Origin: Endomychus coccineus
Lineage: Eukaryota; Arthropoda; Insecta; Coleoptera; Endomychidae
Direction of reading: 5' to 3'
DNA: 64,000 nucleotides
NCBI GenBank assembly: GCA_958510875.1
Contig: OY294067.1
Span: 264,962,180 to 265,026,179, forward strand
Positions 11,517 to 22,395 of the stretch are shown here, in pieces (positions within the stretch are counted from its first letter, which is position 1; each line of letters starts with the position of its first letter). The position numbers and the translations under genes were made by a program. The notes under the pieces were generated by a model, which made no database searches, was not told the DNA's origin, and was given only the letters and a program-made list of their open reading frames with translations.

Positions 11517-12429
11517 AAACTTATCTGTTCTTATGATTATATATTCTGTTATTTCAAAGTACTAAAGGATATAAAATACAGATCAACCAGATTATCCTAG
11601 ATCAGTTATATGGATTCATGAATACGGCGAGTATTATCTGTGTGCTAGCGCTAGCTCTTTGTCGGGTGTTGCACCAGCAGATGTGACCGGCAGCGAAGCG
11701 AACGTGTTCTTATGTTTTTCTCTACAATAGGCGAGATAGAGCACCGAACAACGCGTGAAACAGAGCGAATAGCGTCGAGTATTACGACGGAATGTTCAAT
11801 GACACGATAACGACTTAAGGTACAATTTATGCTACTGAATTTCGAGGATCATATCTAGTTTGTGTCAAAATTTCAAGTGGATTGCATTTACCATTTGTCC
11901 GCTGCACGAGAATATACATATGCCAAATAACCCTACTGAATCAAGAAATTCGTTCGCTAACGCTCACTCCGTCCTAATTTCTCGAATGGTGTAGGAAGTG
12001 TTAGCTACTTTTGTTGTAACAATTTTCCGCTCTTGGATACTTCTGCGGGTTAAATGTATGATTCACTAGTTGTAGCTAAAAACCTCTAAAGACGTCAAAT
12101 TATACTGTACGTCGTTTGAAAGTTTATTCGAATTGACAACTTACCTGTTTAATAACCTTGATTTATATTTATAATCAGGGAAGTCCAAATTGATTTCTAG
12201 TTCATACCACCCTGACATTTCTTCTTCAACATCACGAACACAGTTATTCCAAAGCTTTAGTGCTCAAAGCCTCCTTCGACATATATAAGTAGTGATTAAT
12301 GACTTTTCGCCAGCACGCTCTTAGAAAGTATCTATTCTATCTTGAAAATTCTTAGCTTCCGGATAGATTTTGATTCAAGGTATCTATCTATGATTAAAGA
12401 TTAGATTGTAACACATTTCATTCAAACAT
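11517..12429. other. no gene seen; second copy of a short repeat
   Basis: Contains the second copy of the short dispersed repeat (about 12060-12160) and a degenerate GTTCGCTAACGCT motif near 11952. Otherwise nothing recognised. Confidence 0.4.
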
Positions 12430-12690
12430 ACTAGATAGCGGCTAAACTATTTCTGATTGGTCGAACGCAGTGATGGAATATACATCCTGACACACTATAT
12501 TAGAATGATATTTCAATAATGAATTAGTAATATTTTGCCAAATAAATTTTTTTTAAATCTGTTAACCTTGAACATTTGGATATTCTATGATGTAAATTCT
12601 ATATTCTACTAGATAGCAGGTAAACTGTTTCTAATTGGTCGAACGCAGTGATGGAATATACATTCTGACACACTATATTAGAATGATATA
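12430..12690. repeat. direct repeat of ~83 bp, two copies
   Basis: Copies at about 12430-12513 and 12608-12690 share CTAGATAGC, ATTGGTCGAACGCAGTGATG and GACACACTATATTAGAATGA with few differences. The spacer sequence (12510-12600, TTGCCAAATAAA ... TTGGATATTCTATGAT) recurs on the other side of the inverted-repeat element at about 14245-14360, so that element sits inside a locally duplicated segment. Confidence 0.6.
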
Positions 12691-12714
12691 ATCCAGAAAT
12701 GAATCCCAAAATCG

Positions 12715-14235
12715 ACCTGACTAAGGAAATTGCTTCCTTATGAACCGGTTTTAATCTGTGAGGGCTCATTCGATTCATCTTGACACCTAGATCAAATCTT
12801 ATCTTGTTTAATTTATTAATGAACGATAAATAGTGGCAACAAATTTTTTAAACGCTATTTTCCATTGATTTTAACCAGGTAAAGTGTATTTTTCATTTAT
12901 TTGATCGATAAACAGTGTTTATTGAAAGTTTATAACAATGTGTTCATTGACTATTTGTTAATAAATAATTTTTTAGTTAAATAATTAACGAAAAAGATAA
13001 AAATTTTCCAAACATTCGAGATTAGAGTCATTTTCGGATAATAAGGCCTGCTCAACATGAATGAATTTGATGTTGATGATTATTTAATTAGTTGCTTATA
13101 TAATTTGTCGATAAACAATTTCTTAGTTAACCAATGAACAAAAAAATTAAACTTTTCTAAGTATTCGACATTAGAGGGATAATTAGGACCTGCTAAACAT
13201 GAATTTGATGTTCATTATTTAATTATATGCATTCATAGAACACTTGAATAGGGTATATTTTCAAGTGCAAATATAGATTGGAGTTGAACGTTCAAATGTC
13301 GAGGACTGGGGGTGGAAAATGTCTAATAGCATTTTGCAACCAATCAAAATTAATAAAACTCGAGTCTCAGAAGCTGTTCTTGGAAGTGTTTCTTGTGGTT
13401 GCACTGGTAGATGTGGGTGTAGGCGAAAAAATATGGACTGTTCAGTAGCATGTAAGAATTGTATGGGGAACTGTTCGAATAATTTGAAAAAAAAAAATCT
13501 TCAACAAGAAAATGATGTTGAATAATATAATTGAAAAGGAAGATGACAGCGATGCAGATATTTGTACATCATGTTGTAATAATGATGATGATAATGAAGA
13601 TGACGATGATGAAAATGATGATGATGATGATAATAATGAATAATGTATATATAATCATTCTAAATGTTATCTTAATTTAATAAAACTAATTTAAATATAA
13701 TTTGAAATGTTTTTAAATTTATTTCAGAATATAACCTTTCCTTGATATGAAAACACATTTATCCAGTTCCTAATTATCTGAAAATGACTCTAATGTCGAA
13801 TATTTAGAAGACTTTTATTTTTTTGGTCATTGGTTATCCAAGAAATTGCTTATTAACCAATTATATTAGCAACTAATTGGAAAATGGGCAGGCAATTTGA
13901 TGTTTCGCAGGTCCTAATTATCCGAAAGTGACTCTAATGTCGAATATTCAGGAAATTTTTATTTTTTTTTGCCATTAGTCAACTGAGAAATTGTTTAATA
14001 ACAAATAGTCAATTAACACATTGTTATAAGTATTGAATAAACATTGTTTATCGGTCAAATAAATAAAAAATACATTTCCTGGTTAAAATCAATGGAAAAC
14101 ACTTATTAATAGAATAAAAAAATTGTCAAGGAACAAAAGTGGTAAGCTTTGATCAAGGTGTCAAGACGAATCGAATGAGTCCTCACAGATTAAAATTGAT
14201 CCATAAGAAAAAAAATTCCGTTATCAAGTCTCTGG
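12715..14235. mobile_element. long inverted-repeat (foldback-like) element with a CXC-type ORF
   Basis: The outer ~450 bp on each side are inverted copies. Paired landmarks are TTTTAATCTGTGAGG / CCTCACAGATTAAAA, TCATTCGATTC / GAATCGAATGA, and the CCATTGATTTTAACCAGG and AACAATGTGTT-type blocks. Within each arm an AT-rich unit of about 120-130 bp recurs, carrying AGAGTCATTTTCGGATAAT-like sequence. The centre (13250-13643) encodes a Cys-rich protein end. Long subterminal inverted repeats around a short ORF suggest a non-autonomous derivative of a DNA element; the superfamily cannot be named. Confidence 0.55.
13319..13643 (+). pseudogene. Cys-rich CXC-like protein end with acidic tail, frameshifted at poly-A
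   Basis: The frame from ATG 13319 holds a compact Cys cluster, GCTGRCGCRRKNMDC followed by CKNCMGNC (about residues 27-52). This resembles the CXC (tesmin/TSO1-like) Cys pattern found at the C-terminus of many TE-encoded insect proteins. The frame runs into a stop soon after an 11-A run near 13490. In the frame one base away, an uninterrupted tail very rich in D, E and N continues to TAA 13641-13643, so the run probably marks an indel. The codons just upstream of the ATG look like more of the same domain, so the ATG may not be the true start. DNA or chromatin binding is only a family-level guess. Confidence 0.5.
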
Positions 14236-14439
14236 CTTACTGGACTAATATTTTAATAATGAATTAGCTATATTTTGCCAAATAAAAAATAACTTTTTTC
14301 TGAAATTTCTAAAATCTGAGATCTGTCAACCTTGAACGTTTGGATATTCTATGATTCAAATCAATTACGTTAATGTAATGATATGTGTGGTGTTCATCTA
14401 TAATATCACAGATTAAATAATTCCATGAAAGTATGTGAC
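14236..14439. repeat. copy of the sequence flanking the foldback element
   Basis: About 14245-14360 repeats the 12510-12600 sequence (AATGAATTAG, TTTTGCCAAATAAA, GGATATTCTATGAT), so related sequence lies on both sides of the 12715-14235 element. Confidence 0.45.
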
Positions 14440-14785
14440 GTCACTCTTCGATGACGTAAATAAGAATTTTGGACACTTTTGTAGGTTGAATGTATGCTTT
14501 GATATATATTTATTACCAGAAAAACGCTGTTGTCATTAGGTTCAATAAAATACTATAGTTCCATTAAAAAACTGAAGGATGTCAAAAATACCACTTGCAA
14601 GAGGGCTTACTTTTATTACTTTAAAGCGATTTGCAATATTTAAAATCTATACAAACGGCGCAGTCTCCACAGTGGCTTACATACGCATACACATATAGAC
14701 AAGAATAGTTCAATATATAAAAATCTTAATGTTGGGTTATCTAGGATAGACGGGAAGAATCTTCAGCATACGTTTTAAAGAATAT
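14440..14785 (+). repeat. dispersed repeat family, copy 1 of 3
   Basis: Shares blocks with 16790-17135 and 54930-55145: a GACGTCA start, ATTTATTACCAG/ATTTATCACTAG-AAAAC, AATACCACTTG, TTTAAAGCGAT-TGCAA, and ACGGCGCA-TC-TC-ACAGT followed by ACATA. Copies are about 70-80% alike by eye. Unknown, non-coding, SINE-sized. Confidence 0.5.
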
Positions 14786-15062
14786 TTATAGGACTACTCC
14801 ACATATTCAGGACAAAGGTTAAAATAAAAACTAAATATATTGAAAAAAAAATTTAAAATTATTAAGCCTTTGAATGAGAAAGACGGTTTAATATTTTCAA
14901 GGAATGCCCTTTCCGGCAATAATGAAAATCAAAAATTAAGTAATACTACGAGATTTGTTTTTATATTTTTTATTCTTCTATTAGTTATTTAGATATTTTT
15001 TTTATGTATGATTTATTCGAAGCTGATGAATAAGTTAATTAATTCACAAACCGCAATCCTAT

Positions 15063-15353
15063 CTAAAGCGTCTCTGCTATTTCTCCATCCATTCCAATAT
15101 TGTCCCGTTCTGGAACATCGCCAATGCTATAAGCAACAATCTTAGAACCCTTTTTCTTTAAAGGAATTGGTTCACTTTCCTTTATGACATCACTTTCAGC
15201 TTCTTTCTCGTGATTGTAATCTTGTTGATGCGAACCATATTCCTTCTTATAGCTGGGATTTCTTTCAATTTCTAATTTACTTTGTTCAGGGTATTCCATT
15301 TCTGTAGACTTCACAGTTGCAGAACATGGATCTTGTAATTCGTTTGATAACAT
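15063..15353 (-). CDS. small charged protein, dispersed family member 2
   Basis: Unrecognised family. A 96-residue ORF reads from ATG 15353 to a stop at 15063-15065. The N-terminus MLSNEL matches the M-S-S-N-E-I of member 3; both have an E-R-N-x-S-Y block near residues 30-35, an acidic E-S-D stretch, a K-rich segment and the terminal motif (GDVPERDNIGMDGEIAETL). It is very hydrophilic (E, K, S), has no signal peptide or membrane helix, and contains one Cys. The upstream sequence to about 15490 aligns with that of member 3 (CTTGATTCT-AGCT, AATGTCAAGG and TTTGTGGTTT blocks), so the two share a duplicated 5' region. A TATATAA-type box lies at about 15484-15493 (minus), and AATAAA is at 15017-15012, about 45 bp past the stop. 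The disordered nature and any role are inference. Confidence 0.7.
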   Translation of the reverse strand: MLSNELQDPCSATVKSTEMEYPEQSKLEIERNPSYKKEYGSHQQDYNHEKEAESDVIKESEPIPLKKKGSKIVAYSIGDVPERDNIGMDGEIAETL

Positions 15354-15483
15354 CTTAATGAAACTTGATTCTGAGCTGGTCTAGTTAGAACTAATCAATG
15401 TCAAGGCACATTCATAGCATCAACTCCAGAAACGGATATGATTGCCTAACAGTTTGTGGTTTCAAGACATGTAATACGCTAGA

Positions 15484-15493
15484 AATTATATAG
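15484..15493 (-). promoter_or_regulatory. possible TATA box of family member 2
   Basis: Minus-strand TATATAATTT about 130 bp upstream of the ATG. Member 3 has only a weaker related sequence (CCTATAACGG) at the equivalent place. Weak support. Confidence 0.3.
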
Positions 15494-15499
15494 GTATTT

Positions 15500-15984
15500 C
15501 CGCTGGAAGATTCCTGATTGTTACTTGAACCTTCTAGGTTCCCTAGATTCTTGGGAGAACTGAGGGGAAACTCTTCCACTATTTCTTAATCTTATTAAAT
15601 TTAAATTTTGACAGCTTATTTTTGTCTTTACTAAATTGTGAAAAAACATCGCTACTCCCGAGATGAAGTTTCTGCCAAAGTTTGATCAAACCCTTCAAAC
15701 ATCATTGCAGGGGCGGCAACGAATAGAAAAGTTAGCATTATTTTACAATTATACCTAATTTAAAAAGAATGAAAAATTGCAGAGTATTGCGAGATAAGTA
15801 TCTATGTAGGTTTGAATATGCATCACATATCCAGCTCAATAGTTCACTTTAGACAGAGCACCTGCTGTGCTTCAACTGTTACTCAGTGACAAATCATATT
15901 CATTAGCACGTTCCAAACAATATATGCATACGTCATTGTGACTGAACAGAGAGAGAATGCCTCAACCAGTGTGAAGTTCTTGTG
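15500..15984. other. no recognisable gene
   Basis: Non-coding sequence between the putative promoter of member 2 and the tandem repeat. Nothing recognised. Confidence 0.4.
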
Positions 15985-16500
15985 TTGCAGGTCAAGTGTA
16001 CAAAATTTCATCAAGACCGGTACTTATTTTCTTTACGGGGTGACAATTTGAGATGGTTAGGTTTCCGAAATCTCAAGTAGACAGTGATTTTCCTCTTGTT
16101 TTGAAGGTCCAGTGTGCAAAATTACATTGAGATTGATACGAATTGAATACTTTACGAGGTGTGAAAGATAGAGATGAGTTAGTTTTCCAGAGATCCCGTG
16201 AAAACAGTGATTTTCCTCTTGTTTAAGAGGTCAAGTGTGCAACATTTTATCAGGTTTCTCACTTATCTGCTTCAAGGGGTGAGAAATAGGAATGGGGTGA
16301 TCTTTTTGGAATCTCATGTAAACAGTGACTTTACTCTCATTTTGGAGGTTAAATGCGCGGAATTTTATCAAAATTAATACTTTCTGCTTTAAAGGGTGAG
16401 AAAGAGACACGAGGTAATATTTCCGGAATCTCATCTAGACAGTGCGAAATTTGATCAAGATCGGAAATCGTCTTTTTTAAGGGGTGAGAAAGGGGTTGGT
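15985..16500. repeat. tandem repeat, ~118-bp unit, about 4.5 diverged copies
   Basis: AGGTCAAGTGTGCAAAATTT-like blocks recur near 15989, 16105, 16228 and 16346. Each is followed by an ATCAAGAT-GATAC-like block, a CTTTA-GGGGTGAGAAA-like block, and an AATCTCATGTAGACAGTGATT-like block. The last copy (near 16440) lacks the CCTCTTGTTTTGGAGGTCAAGT-type part. Spacing between copies is 116-123 bp. It lies between family members 2 and 3. Confidence 0.75.
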
Positions 16501-16679
16501 GTTAAAAACTACACATCTCAAGTATTGGAATATGAATTTTTCTCCATTGACTGGTTTCATTGAAAAAGTATCGTAAAAATCAAATTTCTAATAAGAGAAA
16601 ACTTCTTTGAAGAAATATATCATTTCAAATGATCGAAAGAAATGTAGATAGTTAAAGAGAATATAGCAAAAACAGTTGT

Positions 16680-16751
16680 GTAGGTGCCAGGAATCGATCC
16701 CGGTACCTGTCGTATCCAAAACGAACGCTCTACCAACTGCGTTACAGGCAT
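16680..16751 (-). repeat. tRNA-derived sequence (SINE head or tRNA pseudogene)
   Basis: Read on the minus strand there is an A-box-like TAACGCAGTTGGTAGAGC and a B-box-like GGGATCGATTCC at tRNA-like spacing. A T-arm can form (CCGGG / CCTGG). The 3' acceptor strand CACCTAC does not pair with the 5' sequence, so it is not an intact tRNA gene. It could be the polymerase III promoter head of a SINE. Confidence 0.5.
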
Positions 16752-16789
16752 ACCCCTTAGCTCCTCCAAGTTCGGAGTACAATATATAA

Positions 16790-17135
16790 TAAACTATGAC
16801 GTCACATTGATGACGTCATTGAACCTTGAAATGAGAATTTCGGACTCTTCTACGGAATATACGCGTGTAATAAATATTTATCACTAGGAAAACACTGTTT
16901 GAAAAACTGAAGATAGATATAACAAATACCACTTGAAATGAGGCCACCGCTTTCAAACGCAATACGGTTATTTTCCCCACTTTAAAGCGATCTGCAACAT
17001 TTCAAATTCATGAGAGCATAGGAACGGCGCAATCGTCTTCACAGTTTTTACGCTCATATACACATATTTACATCATGTCAAAAATACTCTAGATCTATCA
17101 GAAATGCTCAAAACGGACATATCCTCGAAAATTCG
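16790..17135 (+). repeat. dispersed repeat family, copy 2 of 3
   Basis: Matches 14440-14785 and 54930-55145 through GACGTCA, AAATACCACTTG, CACTTTAAAGCGAT-TGCAACATTT and AACGGCGCAATCGTCTTCACAG blocks. Non-coding. Confidence 0.5.
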
Positions 17136-17931
17136 GATTTGGGTAGATTCCTTACACTATATACTACGTATAATGGGACAATACTATATTTTAAAGCTAT
17201 ATACCATCCTCATCCCTCTCTAAAATTAATATTTTATGAATAAAAAAGCAATACACAATAAACTAGACTGCTTATACTACTTATTATGAAACATATTCTA
17301 GAATATTCAAATTTATACTCGTCTGGCTGTGATTTTCTTGTTCTGAGGCGCTGTAAACAAGGTGTTCATAAAAAATAAGTTATAGTTTTGCTATCACATT
17401 TTCAATAAATTATCTACTAGAAAGTATTCTTGATCGGCTGCCAGTTTTGCATTTCATTAATTCTCACCTTGGAATCAAAAAAACTATAAATTCAACTAGG
17501 AAGTTTTCCACTGCTCCCGGACTATATGAGTTATTTGAATGGACCACTTAGGTAGGATCTAATCAGTTTCCCCAAATTCAAAGCGCACATAAATAATACA
17601 ACATTCGATGGAAATATTATAATATGGAGAAATAACATAAATAGAAGAGACAAATACAAATTGAATAAGCAAAAATATTGGAAATATTTATATATTTTAA
17701 AGGAACTAATTACAAATTAACAAAAATTTATGTTTTGTTGCATTTAAGAAAGATCATTTTCAATCAAATATGTTGGTACATTATTATAGAATATACAACT
17801 ATAGATTTATAAGAATAGATTTTTAGACAATTCTATTAAGGCTAGCTTAATATAAAAACACTATATCATGGTCTGTTGGAAAATATAAAAAGCTGTCAAT
17901 CATCTTGAATTGGTATGGTTCTATCCCATTA
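17136..17931. other. no recognisable gene
   Basis: AT-rich non-coding sequence with nothing I can support. Confidence 0.45.
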
Positions 17932-18800
17932 GTCGAGTCAAATAGGTATTAAAACAGGCCGACTTACGAAAATCGAACGATATGGACCGATTTTGATGAA
18001 ACAAAGTGCATTCGATTCTGGATGACGTCTAGAAAAAAGCTTACCGGTTAGTTTTTTGTGCAATTTTTAACCGAAAAACACTTTTATCAATTTGCAGCGT
18101 GAATGCTTTATTAAAGCAATGTTTTATTTATTGAACAATATGTATTTGAATTATTAAAAAAATGTTTCTGATAATATTCACTGAACCACAGAATCAAAAT
18201 AATTTTCACATAAAACGAATGAGAAATTTTACTAATCTGAACAACAGCAGCATCCAACAGTAAGTGACACGTGGTGATCATTTATTATGTATCTACATTA
18301 CAATAGAAGCGTGGTCCACGTATACGTTGCCGCGTCTTTATTTTGGGGGGATGGGAGGGAGGACCGGCCTAGATAAACAGCTGCTCTATGAAGCGGTGGA
18401 TGCCAGAGATTCTATCATATGATAGATGCTGTGTGGAAAATAAAAAGACTGAGTAGAAAAGATAGAAAAAAATTTCAGATGAGCGGGAATTTATTTCAAA
18501 TTAAAAAATTGAATAATTAGAATTCGATTTTGTTTTTGATTTAAATTAGAAACGACCCCCTTTTAACAAATTTTTAAACATTTAACATAAAAAAACAACC
18601 CCTAACTGAGGATTTTTGGTTAGTTTTGATGAAATTTTGAAAATTGGTCAATTTATTGCCAAAAAAAAAATAACAAATTTGCACAAAAAACTGACCGGTA
18701 AGCTTTTTTCTAGACGTCATCCCGAATCGAATGCACTTTGTTTCATCAAAATCGGTCCATATCGTTCGATTTTCGTAATGAAATACCTATTTGACTCGAC
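17932..18800. mobile_element. TA-flanked non-autonomous DNA transposon, ~120-bp inverted ends
   Basis: The left end GTCGAGTCAAATAGGTATT (17932) is inverted at the right end, AATACCTATTTGACTCGAC (ends 18800). The arms match for about 120 bp, through ATCGGTCCATATCGTTCGAT, CAAAGTGCATTCGATTC, AGACGTC and AAAAAGCTTACCGGT. TA lies on each side (17930-17931, 18801-18802), the target typical of Tc1/mariner-like insertion. No transposase frame is present in the 869 bp. Confidence 0.75.
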
Positions 18801-18802
18801 TA

Positions 18803-19310
18803 CATAGCCAATCCTCAATAATCAAGACATGAATAACTTTGGCAAGCAAGAGTAATTTTACAAATATAAATTTTTCTTCGACTAAATAATACTTTTGTTC
18901 AGATTCAGATATTTTAATTCTTGGATAATCATCAATAAAATTGTCAAGTAGCAACAATTATTCCAGGACATCATATCACATTGGGAATAGTTTTGATTCA
19001 GAGTCAGAATCTTGACCTAGTAGAACAATACAAGACAACAGTGATATCACCACAAACTGCTAATATAGCGCTTTGATTATCAAAATATTTAGATGTGTAC
19101 TTGTTGAATTGCTTCAATCTAGTTCAGGGAAGATATTATGTTGCAATCTCACAAAGAAATAATTTCTATGTTAAGATGAACTTTTGTAAATTATAATCTG
19201 AAAAGTGGAATAGCACTTTTAAAGCAATTAGATTTTCATACATACTTTTCAAAATTAGGATTATAGGTACCTATTAATTATTATAATGCATTTACAAACT
19301 CTAAGCCCAC
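18803..19310. other. no recognisable gene
   Basis: Non-coding sequence between the MITE and family member 3. No canonical AATAAA was found just downstream of member 3. Confidence 0.4.
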
Positions 19311-19577
19311 TTAGAAAGACTCTGCTTCTTTACCATCACTTCCAATGTTGTCTCGTTCTGGAACATCGGTAGCATTATAAGATATAATTTTAGGGATCCA
19401 TTTCGGCTTCGGTTTCGGTTCACATTCCTTCTTCGCATCACTTTCAACGTATTTCTGGTCACCGTAATTATCTCCAGGAAATATCAAATTGTCCGAGTAA
19501 CTGTCATTTCTTTCAGTTTGTACTTTAACTTGTTCACTACTTTTCACTTCTTTCGACTTAATTTCGTTTGAAGACAT
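19311..19577 (-). CDS. small charged protein, dispersed family member 3
   Basis: Unrecognised family; closest relative of member 2. The frame is open from 19664, but alignment with member 2 places the start at one of two adjacent ATGs, 19580-19578 or 19577-19575. I use the second, giving MSSNEIKSKEV and 88 residues. A V-x-x-x-E-R-N-D-S-Y block, an acidic E-S-D-A-K-K-E-C segment, a K-P-K-P-K-W run and the terminal motif (TDVPERDNIGSDGKEAESF) follow. Hydrophilic, one Cys, no signal peptide or membrane segment. Upstream sequence to about 19670 matches member 2, supporting a common duplicated unit of at least 400 bp. Coding conservation with changed third positions and no stops suggests selection, but no ratio was computed. 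Confidence 0.68.
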   Translation of the reverse strand: MSSNEIKSKEVKSSEQVKVQTERNDSYSDNLIFPGDNYGDQKYVESDAKKECEPKPKPKWIPKIISYNATDVPERDNIGSDGKEAESF

Positions 19578-19664
19578 CATGTTCGTAGCGCTTGATTCTA
19601 AGCTAGCTGCACACTGATCCAATGTCAAGGTAGTTCGATTCAGGAACTGGTAAGACTTTATCAC

Positions 19665-19918
19665 GATGTTTTGTGGTTTTAACTTGCGTTACAAGGCCAT
19701 GTTATAATACCGTGATCTTCGCATCCGTTATAGGTATTGTGGTAATACAGGATGTTCCAGAAATAGTTGAAATTGGGAATTCTAGAGCCCATTTTGAGGG
19801 CTTACAGAATCTTGAATATTAAGTTCAAAATTTTCCTTCACTATTCTCCAAATTTGTACAAATAAAAAAAAATGGTTTTTGATAATAATAGTAAGTACGT
19901 ACTTAAAAAAATGCTATA
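19665..19918. other. 5' region of member 3, then non-coding
   Basis: Holds the shared TTTTGTGGTTTTAA block of members 2 and 3. It also holds a TACAGGATGTTCCAGAAATAG sequence near 19746 that resembles the ends of mariner-like elements. No gene. Confidence 0.35.
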
Positions 19919-21330
19919 GGGGAAGCCGGGGTTCAAAGTGCCGGGGGTAAGTTGTTCCGATCCGAATAACTCCGCGAAGAAAAGAGATAGCTATAGGTGT
20001 GAAGTGCATCGCGAAACGTCATACCATCACGCTATTTCATGAGCCATTTTAGTGGCGCTCTGTCTGCGTGTGACAGTGGTAACTGATTAGTGACACATTA
20101 ACATCACGTAAGTAAATTTTTTCATCATTTAAGTTTTTGGCCTATATCAATCAACTTGCTAGTTGTTTGTGAGACTTGCTATTATCAGTTGGGCGAACTA
20201 TAGTGATATCTTTTCTATATCATTGTAGGCATTTTATAACCTATTCTATTATAATTGGAGGTCACTTTGAAAATGGGATTTGGGGTTCATAGTTCCTCTA
20301 GTGAGGGGCTAGTTGTTCCGCGGAACAACGTGCCCCGTAATGAAACACGTAAATAATAAAATTGATACTTTGTTTTAGGATGAGAAACTATAAACGGAAA
20401 ACCGAACGGGGCAACGTTTCGATAGACCTTTTGCAGCGGGCAGCTGATGCTGTTATTAAAGACGGTCGTAAGCTTAAGACGGTAGTTCGGGAACTAGAGA
20501 TATGTCATATGACATTATTTCCCTACGTCAAAAAGTTGAAGGCCGGTTTAACACCAACTGTGGGTTACTATTCTAGACAGGTGTTCAACCACGACCAGGA
20601 GAAGACATTGCCAGATTATTTGTTAAAATGTTCGTCAATTTACTTTGGTCTCTTGCCAGAAGAAGTGAGGAAGTAAGCATATACTTGTGCTGTTAAATTT
20701 GACATGCCTAACATTTCAGTCTCTTGGCATAGAAATAAAGAAGCTGGAGCTGATTGGTTCACGGGTTTTCTGAAAAGAAATCCGTCTTTATCCATAAGAT
20801 CTCCGGAAGCCACAAGTGCAGGTCGCGCATCATCTTTTAACCGGCACAATGTCAATACATTTTTTAACAAGCTCGGAGATGTCATATTGAAATAATGAAT
20901 TTTGTTTATAGTTTTGTTTTCATTAAAACCTGTTTGTTGAATATATTTCAAAAACATTAAAATTTTGTACTTTACTTTATTCATATTGTAAATGAAACTT
21001 TCATAAATATTCAGTAAATGTGCCTTATTTATTTTATACATACCTTTCCAACTAATATTACCTTATTAATGATTGGAGTTGACAGCGGAACAACTTACCT
21101 CAACTGAGGAACAACCAGTACCCTTGTGGGGCGAGTTGTTCCTTGTCGATTTGCTACAGAAAAAATATCCTGACCCAAAATGTATTATTATTTCAATGAA
21201 TTTGACTATAAAATTTGAAACTAGGATAAAATCTGCATATATTTATACAGGAATTATGGATTATAAATTTTTCTATTACATTCATATTGCGTCCTACCCA
21301 AAAATCGGAACTTCGAACCCCGGCCTCCCC
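19919..21330. mobile_element. deleted pogo/Tigger-like DNA transposon
   Basis: The ends are inverted: GGGGAAGCCGGGGTTC at 19919 and GAACCCCGGCCTCCCC ending 21330. Each is flanked by TA (19917-19918, 21331-21332), the pogo-type target. Interior GTTGTTCC/GGAACAACT motifs recur near both ends (for example 19951, 20320, 21090, 21135), a subterminal repeat pattern. The only coding part is the DNA-binding half of a transposase, so the 1.4-kb copy is non-autonomous. Confidence 0.7.
20380..20895 (+). pseudogene. pogo-like transposase, DNA-binding domains only
   Basis: The protein opens with MRNYKRKTERG and a psq-type helix-turn-helix (D-L-L-Q-R-A-A-D-A-V, then K-T-V-V-R-E-L-E-I). It continues into a CENP-B-type second HTH (WFTGFLKRNPSLSIRSPEA, then FNRHNVNTFF). 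These are the two DNA-binding domains of pogo/Tigger transposases. A single in-frame TAA at 20674-20676 splits it, with the frame kept on both sides. The catalytic DDE domain is absent; the sequence ends at 20893-20895 shortly after the CENP-B motif. I start at ATG 20380 because the frame upstream has no ATG. Confidence 0.75.
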
Positions 21331-21442
21331 TAATAATAATATTCATTTCGTGATATAAAATATTTACACAGGTCAAATGAGTTAGGTAATGTTGATGAGC
21401 GCAACTAGTACAAATGAAAATCAAATGAATAAGGTAAGAATA

Positions 21443-21661
21443 TTAATACATGTGATAATAGTTCAAATATACACGGAACAGCGACGAAAGAAACATATTT
21501 AGAAGTTTACTTAGATATTCATCTAATGTGTAATAACATTTTTCTATGAGAGCTTTTATGTATTTGCGGAACATAATCCTTGACAAGGACCTCATCGTGC
21601 TCAGAAGACGCTTGTATAGGATAGTGCCATAATAAGTTTCCGCAGTTCTGCTTTTATCCAA
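21443..21661 (-). pseudogene. C-terminal fragment of a non-LTR retrotransposon ORF2
   Basis: The minus-strand frame reads ETYYGTILYKRLL, then R-K-Y-I-K-A-L, then EKCYYTLDEYL. This is the usual very end of Jockey/CR1-like ORF2 proteins (F-K-x-x-L-K-x-x-L-x-x-K-x-Y-Y-S/T-x-x-E-F/Y-L). Only the 3' end of the element is present. Confidence 0.6.
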
Positions 21662-21737
21662 GGGGTGAAAATCTACATAAATGCTATGTGAATGCCTTGT
21701 ATAGTAATAATAATGATAATAATAATGTTTATTTGTA

Positions 21738-22207
21738 CAGGGTGTCCCATTTTGGGTACTTTTGCGGGGTATCTGCTTTATTTTTAAAGATAGAGAGTTG
21801 CGGTTTTCGCGACACTGGGCTACTTTTTCGTAAAACTCAAGATGCAGTCAACAGAATTTTCATAGCCCTTTTAGTTTTTAAGATACAGGGCATTTCTGAA
21901 AATGTTGCATTTTGTGACCCCCCTCGTATCTCCGTTATCCTTCAACTTTTCGAAAAGGTAAAATAACATTCTAATAGATTTTTTTCCGTAGAATGCAGTG
22001 GTGTAGATAACTTTTGTTACATATTCACTGTTTTTGAGTCATAGAGTAAACTTATGTTTTTTTAAATGGAACACCCTGTATATTTATAGACTATAAAATT
22101 TGTCTTTTTTTTCCTTTTCAAAAATATATGATAGTATAAACTTTTTTTCAGAAACACGCAAATAATTGACAATTTTCAGAAATTAAATACATATTTTAAT
22201 AGTAGGC
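21738..22207 (+). repeat. left terminal inverted repeat of the DD41D element
   Basis: Outer end CAGGGTGTCCCATTTT. An inner inverted end AAATGGAACACCCTG finishes at 22078 with TA at 22079-22080, so 21738-22078 (341 bp) is itself a TA-flanked unit with inverted ends. The remaining ~127 bp are also shared with the right arm. Confidence 0.85.
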
Positions 22208-22395
22208 TATGGATAACAATAATAAACAAGTGCAACTTACATATTACTAACAAATAATTGGATACCTTGTATAAAGGTATCTATTAAACAAAATTCCCAT
22301 AGATCTTTTTTCTAACAGTAAGTTTGTAACAACAGTTTTGTGGCGTAAAGTGACAATATAACAAAAACACAAAAAAATAACATTATTAAAAAAAA

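Noticed and set aside
16680..16751. Functional tRNA gene
   Set aside because: A and B boxes are present but the acceptor stem does not pair; more likely SINE- or pseudogene-derived.
20640..21041. 133-residue ORF antisense to the pogo-like transposase
   Set aside because: It overlaps the transposase in another frame and has no motif of its own.
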